From Treponema sp. (GTDB taxonomy: Bacteria; Spirochaetota; Spirochaetia; Treponematales; Breznakiellaceae): a stretch of 10,816 nt of DNA. How positions within the stretch are numbered: position 1 is the stretch's first letter; every line of letters starts with the position of its first letter. Of this stretch, positions 1 to 6,975 are shown in pieces. A model generated the notes under the pieces. The model worked only from the letters and a program-made list of their open reading frames with translations. It searched no databases and was not told the DNA's origin. The position numbers and the translations under genes are program-made. The DNA is taken from the NCBI GenBank assembly GCA_009786495.1, contig WQTB01000019.1:1-10816 (forward strand). Direction: 5' to 3'.

Positions 1-705
1 GCGATTGTGCTGCGCTTCGGAAAATTCCGCAAGGCGAAGGGGCCGGGTCTTTTCTTTCTGCTTCCGCTCGCGGACAGAATTTCCCAGATTGTCGATATCC
101 GCATCAGGGTGTCGGATTTTTCCACGCAGAAAACTTTAACCGGCGATTCTGTCACTGTCGATGTCGACGCGATCTGCTTCTGGCTTGTGTGGGATCCGCA
201 GAAAGCTGTTTTGGAAGTTGAAAATTATGTTGACGCTGTTTTGCTTTCTTCAAAGACCGCTTTGCGCAATTCAATTTCGAATCACGATCTTTCAACCTTT
301 CTTGAACGCAGCGATATTATCGAAAAACAGATTCAGGGCGATGTTGACAAAAAAACAACTGAATGGGGAATTACTGTTTTGCACATCGAAATTACCGATA
401 TTCAGATACCTGAAGCGCTTCAGGATTCGCTTTCGCGCGTCGCGCAGGCTGAACGCGAAAAGAAGGGCCGCGTTCTGTTAGCTGAAGCCGAAATTGAAAT
501 CGCGCGGAAGCTTGAAGAAGCGTCGCAGATTTACATACGCAACGAGCCTGCCATGAAGCTTAAAATTCTTTCCATATTAAATGAAGGATTAAAAGCGGGT
601 AATTCAATGATGCTTGTTCCGAACACCATTACAGAAGAATTAAAATCGACTGATATTTTCGGACTTCAGGCGTTAAACGAAATCAAGAAAAAAACAGGAG
701 GATAA
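1..705 (+). CDS. SPFH/band 7 (stomatin/slipin-type) membrane protein, 5' truncated by window edge
   Basis: This is the C-terminal 234 residues of a slipin-like SPFH protein. The reading frame is open to base 1, and the first visible residues (AIVLRFGKF) match the start of the SPFH domain, which in this family follows an N-terminal membrane helix. The GTG at 7 is therefore an internal valine codon, and the membrane anchor lies upstream of the window. Visible family features are the PGLFFLLP turn, a VDVDAICFW strand, WDPQKAVLEVENY, a WGITVLHIEITDIQIP strand, and then a charged, coiled-coil-prone segment (QAEREKKGRVLLAEAEIEIARKLEEA). SPFH proteins oligomerise on membranes and organise microdomains or scaffold partner complexes. 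The gene ends one base before the ABC ATPase start and its last codons contain that gene's ribosome binding site, so the two are probably co-transcribed. Its role in the ABC system is inferred only from position. Confidence 0.85.
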   Translation, partial: AIVLRFGKFRKAKGPGLFFLLPLADRISQIVDIRIRVSDFSTQKTLTGDSVTVDVDAICFWLVWDPQKAVLEVENYVDAVLLSSKTALRNSISNHDLSTFLERSDIIEKQIQGDVDKKTTEWGITVLHIEITDIQIPEALQDSLSRVAQAEREKKGRVLLAEAEIEIARKLEEASQIYIRNEPAMKLKILSILNEGLKAGNSMMLVPNTITEELKSTDIFGLQALNEIKKKTGG

Positions 706-706
706 A

Positions 707-1390
707 ATGGTTGTAGTAAAAGCAGATAACGTGGTAAAAGATTACGCGCTGGACGGACAGACTGTGCACGCGCTTCGCGGCGTTAATCTTGAGTTTAAAG
801 CCGGTGAATTTTCCGCGATCGCAGGGCCTTCTGGGAGCGGAAAGTCGACATTTTTGCATCTTGCGGGCTGCCTTGATACGATCACTTCGGGGAACATCAT
901 CGTAGGCGGCGACGATACCAAAAATATGCCGCGTAAAGAACTCGCGCTTTTAAGGCGCCGCCACATCGGGTTTATTTTTCAGGCATACAATCTGATTCCT
1001 GTGCTTTCGGTCGAGGAAAATGTTTCATTCCCGCTTTCGCTTATGGGCATTGAAAAAAAAGAAATAAAAGCGCGGACAGCGAAAGTTTTAAGCGAAGTCG
1101 GCCTTGAAGGAATGGAAAAACGCCGCCCGAAAGAAATGTCAGGCGGACAGCAGCAGCGCGTCGCTATCGCCCGCGCCCTTGTAAAAAAACCCGCGATAAT
1201 ACTCGCGGACGAGCCGACCGCGAACCTTGATTCAAAAATAGGGCGCGAAATTCTTGAACTTATGCTTGAACTGAACAAGTCGGAAAAAACAACTTTTATT
1301 TTTTCCACACATGATCAAATGGTGATGGATTACGCGCGCCGCCTTGTGCGCATACGCGACGGCCAGATCGAAAGCGATGAAGAAAAATGA
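707..1390 (+). CDS. ABC transporter ATP-binding protein, LolD/MacB type
   Basis: This 227-residue protein is the ATPase of an ABC transporter of the LolD/MacB/FtsE class, which powers FtsX-type permeases. All nucleotide-binding motifs are intact: Walker A GPSGSGKS (residues 40-47), Q-loop glutamine 92 in FIFQAYN, signature MSGGQQQR (144-151), Walker B IILADEP with catalytic glutamate 169, D-loop NLDS, and switch histidine 202 in STHD. The length is normal for a stand-alone subunit. ATG 707 is preceded by AGGAGG at 696-701, inside the last codons of the SPFH gene. The two FtsX-type permeases follow directly and are its obvious partners. By family this machinery works at the inner membrane on lipoproteins, peptides or other amphiphiles without a classical pore. 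The LolA-like gene downstream favours a lipoprotein or lipid cargo. A specific name such as lolD would be over-precise. Confidence 0.93.
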   Translation: MVVVKADNVVKDYALDGQTVHALRGVNLEFKAGEFSAIAGPSGSGKSTFLHLAGCLDTITSGNIIVGGDDTKNMPRKELALLRRRHIGFIFQAYNLIPVLSVEENVSFPLSLMGIEKKEIKARTAKVLSEVGLEGMEKRRPKEMSGGQQQRVAIARALVKKPAIILADEPTANLDSKIGREILELMLELNKSEKTTFIFSTHDQMVMDYARRLVRIRDGQIESDEEK

Positions 1391-1403
1391 TACTTCGTAT
1401 CAT
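1387..1403 (+). other. Perfect 7-bp inverted repeat over the ATPase stop codon
   Basis: ATGATAC (1387-1393) and GTATCAT (1397-1403) are perfect reverse complements around a 3-base loop. The TGA stop of the ABC ATPase (1388-1390) lies in the left arm. No T-run follows, so it is not a standard intrinsic terminator. It could act as an mRNA processing or stabilising stem between ATPase and permease, or be chance. The repeat is directly visible; any function is inferred. Confidence 0.5.
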
Positions 1404-1416
1404 GTTCGATTTAAGC

Positions 1417-1435
1417 GCGCGGCAAGAAGCCGCGT
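1417..1435 (+). other. GC-rich stem-loop in the ATPase-permease spacer
   Basis: CGCGGC (1418-1423) and GCCGCG (1429-1434) form a 6-bp stem around the loop AAGAA, extendable by one G-T pair (1417/1435). It is followed by TAAAAATGAGG rather than a T-run, so it is unlikely to be an efficient intrinsic terminator. It sits just upstream of the permease ribosome binding site (GAGGT, 1442-1446). That position would suit a 3'-end stabiliser for the upstream message or a weak modulator of permease translation. Confidence 0.5.
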
Positions 1436-1450
1436 AAAAATGAGGTTATC

Positions 1451-3187
1451 ATGAAACTGTCAGGTATTTGGGAACTGAAAAAAATGGCGTTTCGCAATCT
1501 TGCGCGTCACAAGGTAAAGACAGTGCTGACATCCCTTGCGATCATGGTGAGCGTGGCGGTTTACATTTTTCTAAACAGCTGGCTAGGCGGAATGCAGATC
1601 GAGTCGCGCAGAAATATCGTAAACTACGAAATAGGGGCCGCGAAACTTCAGACAAATCTCTACTTTGAAAAAAAGGACGAGATGCCAAGCTACGAAAATT
1701 TCAGGGACTGGGAAATTTTAAAACAAGCGCTTGATAACGAAGGTTATGTAAGCGCGCCGCGTTATGTGTTTTCGGGAACCATGTTTTCTTTATCAGGCTC
1801 CGCGCCAATCAGGTTTTACGCAGTTGATCCCGCGTCCGAAAAAGAAGTTCTGCGCTATGTTCCCTATGTCGATTTCGGGCGTTATGTGCAAGACGGAAAA
1901 TTTGAAATCGTTCTTGGCACAGTCGCGGCTGAAAAACTCAAGATTGGAATTCCTTCACGTCCCCTGCGCATGGAACTTGAAGAATTAATCAGGGTGACGG
2001 CGCATAACAGTTCCGACGCGGAATTTATCCGCTCGCTTTATGAGCCCGCGCAGAAATCCTCGTTCGATCTTTTTTCGCCTGAAGACACAAGGGCGAAAGA
2101 AGGCAATGAGCGTATGGTTTTAAAAAGCGGCGTTTCAAGAGCCAATCTTGACCGGTACTGGAATTTAATCGCGGCGACAGATCGCAACAATGTAAGGATC
2201 AACGCGACCATCGATATAAGAGCTGCTCCCGACATGATTCGCGCCGACAAGTGGGAAGGAGAACTGTGGCCTGCGTTACGCGAACAGGACAGAGCGGCCG
2301 TTCAGTCGGCATACGAATACGCCGATTTTATGAACGCGTATCTTTTAACAGCTCAGGACGAAGCGGTTCTTGCTTCCGTTCTTGACGCGATGATCCGCGC
2401 GGGTTTTCAGGGCGCGGTAAATCACATCAATCAGGCTTTTGATGTAGTAGTTGTCGGAGTAATCAATTCGCCTGCTCCTCTTCCAAACGGAAACACCGCG
2501 TTCATTCCGTTAGACGCATTGCAGGATGAAGCCGGCATGATGCTCGAAGGCGCTGTGACAGAACTTGTGATAAGGGAAAAAGGCGTTTCTGACGACAGGC
2601 TTCCGGGCGCAAGCGAAAGCGCCGCCGCGATAACATCGGCCTTATCCCGCGGGCTTGCGGCTCTGGGACGGACTTTGCCCGAAGACCTTGGCGTTCGCAC
2701 ATGGCGCGATTATATGGAAGATTATCTAAATTACGAAGCGATTCAGATCGGAATGCCGCAGGTTCTTGCGTTCCTTCTGCTTCTGCTTTCGTTCCTTGGA
2801 ATTTCCAACACAATACTGCTTGCAATCCTTGAGCGCACAAAAGAAATTGGAATGATGAGAGCAATGGGAATGACTGACGGGCAAATGGTTATGACATATA
2901 TGCTGGAAGCCGGATTTTTGGGGCTGCTTGGATCGCTGCTTGGAATTATCGCGGGCTGCCTGATAAATTATCCGATGGTAAAGTACGGCATCGACTTTTC
3001 CGCGATTGGCAATTTGATGAGCGACGGCATCGGTTTTCGCACGACAGCGGTTTTCAGAAGCACATGGAATATTCCAGTAATTATCGGTTCAGGAATTGTC
3101 GCGACTTTGCTCGCATCGTTAGTTGCAATTTTTCCGGTGCGCAGGGCTGTGAAGATGCCGATAACAAGCAGTTTAAGATTCGAGTAA
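1451..3187 (+). CDS. FtsX-type ABC permease with enlarged periplasmic domain
   Basis: This 578-residue inner-membrane permease belongs to the MacB/LolC/LolE-FtsX class. It has four predicted membrane segments: about residues 22-45, 438-460, 483-506 and 541-562. The first two flank a very large extracytoplasmic region (about 46-437). The hallmark coupling-helix segment ERTKEIGMMRAMGM follows the second segment (461-474), and a PVRRA motif follows the fourth. The start at ATG 1451 is supported by GAGGT at 1442-1446. Typical members are nearer 400 residues, as is the partner permease here, so roughly 150-170 residues are extra, apparently around 165-335. The extra part is hydrophilic, rich in Asp, Arg and Ala, and has no motif I recognise. 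It pairs with the ATPase upstream and the shorter permease downstream, probably as a heterodimeric transporter. It is intact, with no frameshift seen. Confidence 0.9.
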   Translation: MKLSGIWELKKMAFRNLARHKVKTVLTSLAIMVSVAVYIFLNSWLGGMQIESRRNIVNYEIGAAKLQTNLYFEKKDEMPSYENFRDWEILKQALDNEGYVSAPRYVFSGTMFSLSGSAPIRFYAVDPASEKEVLRYVPYVDFGRYVQDGKFEIVLGTVAAEKLKIGIPSRPLRMELEELIRVTAHNSSDAEFIRSLYEPAQKSSFDLFSPEDTRAKEGNERMVLKSGVSRANLDRYWNLIAATDRNNVRINATIDIRAAPDMIRADKWEGELWPALREQDRAAVQSAYEYADFMNAYLLTAQDEAVLASVLDAMIRAGFQGAVNHINQAFDVVVVGVINSPAPLPNGNTAFIPLDALQDEAGMMLEGAVTELVIREKGVSDDRLPGASESAAAITSALSRGLAALGRTLPEDLGVRTWRDYMEDYLNYEAIQIGMPQVLAFLLLLLSFLGISNTILLAILERTKEIGMMRAMGMTDGQMVMTYMLEAGFLGLLGSLLGIIAGCLINYPMVKYGIDFSAIGNLMSDGIGFRTTAVFRSTWNIPVIIGSGIVATLLASLVAIFPVRRAVKMPITSSLRFE

Positions 3188-3188
3188 C

Positions 3189-3193
3189 GGAGG
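3189..3193 (+). promoter_or_regulatory. Ribosome binding site of the second permease
   Basis: GGAGG lies two bases after the stop codon of the first permease and nine bases before ATG 3203. It fixes the start of the second permease and fits a co-transcribed pair. Confidence 0.7.
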
Positions 3194-3202
3194 CGTAAAT
3201 AT

Positions 3203-4474
3203 ATGAATGAAGAAAATAAAAGAGGCGGAACTGCCGTCCTTATCAAAATCGCCTACCGCAACATTTGGCGTAACATGAGGCGCACCCTTTTCTGCTTTAC
3301 CGCGGTCGGAATAGCGGTTCTATTCATTGTGATTTATTCTTCGATGATAGAAGGGATGGCAAGAAGCATTAACGATACCGTGCAGGTGTACGAACTTGGA
3401 CACATCACGGCGGTATCATCCGAGTATGAAGCGCAAAGCGAATATCTTCCCGTGCAGTACCCTGTCGCGGACGGAAGAAGCTGGAAAAGCCTTGCAGCCG
3501 AGATAAAAAAAATCCCCGGCGTGCGCGAAGTTTTCCCGCGAACCGCCACGATGGCGACATTGCAGGACAGCACGGTCAAGCACGCCATTCTTTGGGGGCT
3601 TGATATCGAAAACGAAATGGCAGCTAACAATTTTAATCTGACCTACCGCAATGACGGCCTAATCGAAGGAAGATGGCCGCAGCCGGGAGCGAACGAGTGC
3701 GCAATCGGCCGCGTTTTTTCGCACAAGTCGGGGCTGACTGTCGGCGACAGAATTTTATTCAAGACAATTTCCGCGCAGTATTCGGAAAAATTTTTAAGGC
3801 CGGAAATAGTCGGTATCTTCAATTTTGATTATATAAAAATTGACGAGCAGTACATCATTATGGACGCGGCGCGGCTTTCGAATCTTCTGGCGCTTGACGA
3901 AGGAACGCAGTCTCTTGTCATTTACGCGGACGATGAAAGCCAAAGCCCCGCGATTGCCGCCGCTGTCAGTGACATTCTGGGAGACGGCAATATCGTTACA
4001 GCGTGGACTGACAATTACTGGGTTTCAGTGATGCAGGTCGCAAGCTCCGTATACATGGTTGTGTTTCTGGTGTTCATAATTGTCGCGAGTTTTTTAATTA
4101 TCAATACCGTTGTGATGATCATTCACGAACGCATAAAAGAAATCGGCATGATGGGATGCCTTGGAATGACAAGAGCGGAAATCGTCACAGTGTTTTTCTT
4201 TGAATCAATTTTTATGGCAGCCATCGGCGCGCTTGCAGGCGTTGTTATCGGCGGCGCCATAACAGGGCTCTTGTCAAATTATCCGGTCCGTTTAATGGAA
4301 CAGTTCGGAAGTACGTTCAGTGAAATGCCGATAAGCAACGCGATCTTTTTCAAGTTCAGTCCTTTAATACTTTTGCAGGCATGGCTGATGGGCGTAGTTG
4401 TCGCGTCAGTTTTTACGCTGATCCCATCGTTAAAAAGCGCGTTTGTCGAGCCCGTAGAGGCTTTAAGAAGATAG
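3203..4474 (+). CDS. FtsX-type ABC permease (LolC/LolE/MacB-like)
   Basis: This 423-residue permease has the normal size for the LolC/LolE/MacB family. A cytoplasmic N-terminus containing AYRNIWRNMRRT leads into a first membrane segment at about 27-48. An extracytoplasmic MacB_PCD-like domain follows (about 50-282), then three more membrane segments at about 283-307, 332-357 and 388-408. The coupling motif ERIKEIGMMGCLGMTRAEI (309-327) closely parallels the ERTKEIGMMRAMGM segment of the first permease, as expected for paralogous halves of one transporter. GGAGG at 3189-3193 supports ATG 3203. The stop codon TAG (4472-4474) overlaps the AGGAGGT ribosome binding site of the next gene. It presumably assembles with the larger permease and two copies of the ATPase; the cargo is unknown. 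Confidence 0.92.
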   Translation: MNEENKRGGTAVLIKIAYRNIWRNMRRTLFCFTAVGIAVLFIVIYSSMIEGMARSINDTVQVYELGHITAVSSEYEAQSEYLPVQYPVADGRSWKSLAAEIKKIPGVREVFPRTATMATLQDSTVKHAILWGLDIENEMAANNFNLTYRNDGLIEGRWPQPGANECAIGRVFSHKSGLTVGDRILFKTISAQYSEKFLRPEIVGIFNFDYIKIDEQYIIMDAARLSNLLALDEGTQSLVIYADDESQSPAIAAAVSDILGDGNIVTAWTDNYWVSVMQVASSVYMVVFLVFIIVASFLIINTVVMIIHERIKEIGMMGCLGMTRAEIVTVFFFESIFMAAIGALAGVVIGGAITGLLSNYPVRLMEQFGSTFSEMPISNAIFFKFSPLILLQAWLMGVVVASVFTLIPSLKSAFVEPVEALRR

Positions 4475-4479
4475 GAGGT
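4473..4479 (+). promoter_or_regulatory. Strong ribosome binding site of the LolA-like gene
   Basis: AGGAGGT overlaps the last two bases of the second permease stop codon and lies four bases before ATG 4484. The overlap suggests translational linkage between permease and periplasmic partner. Confidence 0.7.
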
Positions 4480-4483
4480 CTAT

Positions 4484-5239
4484 ATGTTAAGAAAGATTAT
4501 TATTGTAGCCGTTTTTATTTTTATCGCCGCTTTTGTTTTCCCGTGGATGCTTGGCGCGCAAACCCCAACAGCCGCGGAAATTCTGCGCCGCGCGGATAAC
4601 AATGAAATTTACACAACGATTCAGTACGACGGCGAAATCATTATCGAAAACGGCGGGCGCAGGTTTGTAAAAACAATGCAGGCATGGGCAAGGGGAAACA
4701 CGCACAGCTTTATAGAATTTACAAATCCCGAAGACAGGGGTACAAGGTATTTAAAAACAGGCGGCAGGCTTTTTGTCTATTCGCCTGACACCGAAGAAGT
4801 CATGCTGATTTCAGGACACATGCTGCGCGAATCGATGATGGGCTCCGATATGTCATACGAAGACACGCTAGATAACGAGCCGCTTTCAAGCAGATACACT
4901 CCCGTTATTGCGGGCTCTGAAACAATCGGCGGGCGCGACTGCTGGGTATTGCAGCTAACGGCAGTCAGCAGAACGGAAAGTTATCCTTCGCGCAAAATGT
5001 GGATCGATAAAGAGCGCGGCGATATTGTCCGCTATGAGCTTTTCGCGCTTTCAGGCGTTAAGCTGAAAGAGTATAATTTATTAAAGGTGGAAGTTATCGA
5101 CGGACGCCGCTTTCCTGTCGAAGGCGAAATGCGCGACCTTATGCGCAGGGACTCAAGGACAGTATTCATAATGAGAAATGTTATTCTTGACAGGCCGATA
5201 CCGGATTCTGTTTTCAGCCAAAGGAATCTGGAAAGATAA
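4484..5239 (+). CDS. Secreted LolA-like outer-membrane lipoprotein-sorting protein
   Basis: This 251-residue exported protein resembles the LolA-like family usually annotated as outer membrane lipoprotein-sorting protein (PF17131-type). A signal peptide or anchor spans about residues 3-25 and ends MLGAQ; there is no lipobox cysteine, so a soluble periplasmic form is likely. Family landmarks are FTNPEDRGTRYLK (79-91), a following LFVYSPDTEEV strand, MMGSDMSYED (118-127), an IGGRDCWVLQL strand, the MWIDKERG turn (172-179), and a C-terminal PDSVFSQRNLER typical of this fold. LolA-like proteins are half-open beta-barrels that shield acyl chains while crossing the periplasm. Its place between an FtsX-type ABC transporter and an outer-membrane barrel suits a carrier role. 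The match to classical LolA is by fold and family label; cargo is not established. Confidence 0.85.
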   Translation: MLRKIIIVAVFIFIAAFVFPWMLGAQTPTAAEILRRADNNEIYTTIQYDGEIIIENGGRRFVKTMQAWARGNTHSFIEFTNPEDRGTRYLKTGGRLFVYSPDTEEVMLISGHMLRESMMGSDMSYEDTLDNEPLSSRYTPVIAGSETIGGRDCWVLQLTAVSRTESYPSRKMWIDKERGDIVRYELFALSGVKLKEYNLLKVEVIDGRRFPVEGEMRDLMRRDSRTVFIMRNVILDRPIPDSVFSQRNLER

Positions 5240-5261
5240 AAAAGAGCGTTAAGTGAAGAAT

Positions 5262-5266
5262 AAGGA
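5262..5266 (+). promoter_or_regulatory. Ribosome binding site that decides the beta-barrel start
   Basis: AAGGA lies seven bases before ATG 5274 and favours that start over the in-frame GTG at 5253. The ATG start also places a lysine/arginine-led hydrophobic signal peptide right at the N-terminus. Confidence 0.6.
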
Positions 5267-5273
5267 ATATAGA

Positions 5274-6398
5274 ATGAGAAGGATAATAATATTTTTTTTA
5301 ACTTTATTAGCTGCAAATTCGCTTTATGCGCAGGTGACTTTTTCGGGCGTTTTGGATACAACTGTTGTCATGAACGCAGGCGCGGAAAATTCACCTGCTT
5401 TTACTTTCGGCTTTGAAGAATACGCCAACATGCGTTTTCAGGCAAGACTGCGCGAAGGCGCGACTATTAACGGCGCTGTAAATTTAACCGCAGCGTCTGG
5501 AATCAACGCGGCGCCTTTGGCCGGTTACAGCATTCCCATAACCGAAAACTTTATCGCGGCGATTGATCTTGAGCGCCTTCAGCTGCGCCTTCGCGGCGAA
5601 TACATCGACTTTGACGGCGGGCTTTTCCGCCTGCCGTTCGGATACAGCCAGGTGTGGGGGCCGTCGGATTTTCTAAATCCTAAAAACCCGCTTAAGCCGG
5701 ACGCAAGGCCGCGCGGAGTTCTCGGAACTTCGCTTACATGGTACCCGGTTGACGAAATGAAACTGCTTTTATTTTTCGCCGCTCCGCGCAATGTGTTTGA
5801 AATTGAAGGAAAAGGTTCAAGGTTCGGGATTTCCATGGACAGGCACTGGGAAAAAGCGAGCGTTCAGGCGTTATATGCTTTTGAAATACCGCATGACAAT
5901 TTTAGCTACGGAATTCACCGCGCGGGGCTTTCTGTAAAAGCTGATATCGAAGCGGGCTTTGTTCTGGACGCGTTTTACATTTATGATCCAAACGCGTTCG
6001 CGGGAATAGACGGACTGTCTTTGAGCTTCGGCGCGGATTATTCATTCTTTGAGGGAAACCTGATCATCCTTGCGGAATATTTATTTAACGGAAAAAAATC
6101 TTCAACCGCGTCAGGATACGGCGGAAATTTTTCCAATTACCATTATCTTAGCGCAAGCCTTACATTCAGGTTCAGCGATTTTACAAGCATGAGCGCGTCT
6201 TTAATTACCTGCTTTGACGATATTTCCTTTACGCCTGTTGTCAGCGTAACCCACGAAATGTTTCAGGGAGTCGCGCTCACAATCAGCGCGATGGCTCCCC
6301 TTGACCGGGATTTATTTTTCAATGACGGAAATAAAGGCGAACTTGGCCCTAAATATAATTATTTTACCTGTACAGCGCGGATACGGGTGCGGTTTTAA
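5274..6398 (+). CDS. Outer-membrane beta-barrel protein
   Basis: This 374-residue protein is a probable outer-membrane beta-barrel. The signal peptide MRRIIIFFLTLLAANSLYA is followed by mature QVTFSGVLD, a typical spirochaete barrel start. The rest alternates short amphipathic strands with glycine/asparagine/aspartate turns (for example LRLRGEYIDFDGGLFRLPFGY and SASLTFRFSDFTSMSASLI) and ends IRVRF, with the terminal phenylalanine expected of BAM substrates. A segment at 128-148 (WGPSDFLNPKNPL, then KPDARPRG) recalls the conserved WGxxDxxNPxD region of DUF1302-like barrels. Such barrels sit beside LolA-like proteins in lipid or sterol export loci; this likeness is from memory and loose. The gene starts 34 bases after the LolA-like gene on the same strand, so it is likely the outer-membrane end of the pathway. 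The stop codon overlaps that of the convergent DUF2147 gene. Confidence 0.78.
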   Translation: MRRIIIFFLTLLAANSLYAQVTFSGVLDTTVVMNAGAENSPAFTFGFEEYANMRFQARLREGATINGAVNLTAASGINAAPLAGYSIPITENFIAAIDLERLQLRLRGEYIDFDGGLFRLPFGYSQVWGPSDFLNPKNPLKPDARPRGVLGTSLTWYPVDEMKLLLFFAAPRNVFEIEGKGSRFGISMDRHWEKASVQALYAFEIPHDNFSYGIHRAGLSVKADIEAGFVLDAFYIYDPNAFAGIDGLSLSFGADYSFFEGNLIILAEYLFNGKKSSTASGYGGNFSNYHYLSASLTFRFSDFTSMSASLITCFDDISFTPVVSVTHEMFQGVALTISAMAPLDRDLFFNDGNKGELGPKYNYFTCTARIRVRF

Positions 6399-6910
6399 CG
6401 CTGATACAAACCGCTTGCTGTTCTTTGATCGGTCCTTGTCCAGAACTGGCTGCGTCCGAAAATCAGGACCGAGCCGTACATTTCAAGCGTGTCAACATTG
6501 AATGTTCTTCTCCCTGAACTGCTGCCCGCAGGATGAAAAGTAATTCTGGCGCTGTATATTCCGCCGTCTTCAGGGTTTATTACATTACCGCCGCTCCATG
6601 TGCCGTTCCGCTGTTTTGTCAGGCCGAAAATCCAGGGGGTGCCTATAACAGGCATCGTGTTTACCCTTCCCGCAATAGGGAAACCTGAGTAACTCGCTTT
6701 GCATCTTTCGGCGATAAGACCGGGAGGAAAATCCGTCATTGATAAAATTTTTCCATACAGAACATTGTTTTCGATATAAATCTGCCAGCCTGCCGTTACA
6801 TTGCCTGTGTTTTCATCAACGCTGAGCCAGTAGCCTTCCACAGGTTCGCTTTGGGCGAAACAGACGGCCGCCGCCGCAAGTACGGTTAAAAAAATAAAAA
6901 ATTTCTTCAT
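6395..6910 (-). CDS. Secreted DUF2147-family protein
   Basis: This 171-residue exported protein matches the DUF2147 pattern. It has a GYWLSVDENTG strand just after the signal peptide (residues 26-36), IYIENNVLYGKILSM (44-58), a central FPIAGRVNTMPVIG, WIFGLTKQRNGTWSGGNVINPEDGGIYSARI (93-123), and a closing FGRSQFWTRT (151-160). The signal peptide MKKFFIFLTVLAAAAVCFA probably ends before QS; Cys17 lies in AAVC, a poor lipobox, so lipidation is unlikely. AAGGA (bases 6917-6921 on the minus strand), six bases before the ATG, supports the start. DUF2147 proteins are secreted small beta-rich proteins with no established biochemical activity. It is transcribed divergently from the aldose epimerase and convergently with the beta-barrel gene, so it appears to be a single-gene unit. 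Confidence 0.8.
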   Translation of the reverse strand: MKKFFIFLTVLAAAAVCFAQSEPVEGYWLSVDENTGNVTAGWQIYIENNVLYGKILSMTDFPPGLIAERCKASYSGFPIAGRVNTMPVIGTPWIFGLTKQRNGTWSGGNVINPEDGGIYSARITFHPAGSSSGRRTFNVDTLEMYGSVLIFGRSQFWTRTDQRTASGLYQR

Positions 6911-6925
6911 AATGCTTCCTTTTTA

Positions 6926-6955
6926 TTGTAAGATTTCCTTCATCAAGTGTATAAT
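6926..6955 (+). promoter_or_regulatory. Sigma-70-type promoter of the aldose epimerase gene
   Basis: A -35-like TTGTAA (6926-6931, four of six consensus bases) is followed after 18 bases by a perfect -10 TATAAT (6950-6955). Initiation six to eight bases downstream would fall at about 6961-6963, on the epimerase ATG at 6962. With no Shine-Dalgarno sequence upstream, the transcript may be leaderless. Confidence 0.55.
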
Positions 6956-6975
6956 AAAAACATGAAAATTGACAA
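6948..6975 (-). promoter_or_regulatory. Possible promoter of the DUF2147 gene
   Basis: Read on the minus strand, TTGTCA (6970-6975, five of six -35 bases) is followed after 16 bases by TATACA (6948-6953, four of six -10 bases). It would give a leader of about 30 bases containing the AAGGA site. Its -10 overlaps the -10 of the divergent epimerase promoter. A second candidate, TATACA/TACAAT with a 17-base spacer, lies closer but would leave a leader of only about 8 bases. Confidence 0.35.

Noticed and set aside
7..9. GTG at 7 as a true start of the SPFH gene
   Set aside because: The frame is open to base 1 and the residues before and after fit the inside of the SPFH domain, so the gene continues upstream of the window.
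2502..2864. 120-codon open frame antisense to the first permease
   Set aside because: Shadow of the permease coding frame; the sequence is low in recognisable structure and has no ribosome binding site that I can see.
5253..5273. In-frame GTG at 5253 as the beta-barrel start
   Set aside because: ATG 5274 has AAGGA seven bases upstream and gives a compact signal peptide; the GTG would add seven charged residues ahead of it.
6947..6961. In-frame GTG at 6947 as the epimerase start
   Set aside because: It lies upstream of the -10 box TATAAT and would not be on the transcript from that promoter; it also has no ribosome binding site.
6911..6961. Operator or riboswitch in the divergent spacer
   Set aside because: About 50 bases are largely accounted for by promoter elements and one ribosome binding site; no convincing dyad or structured leader is left.
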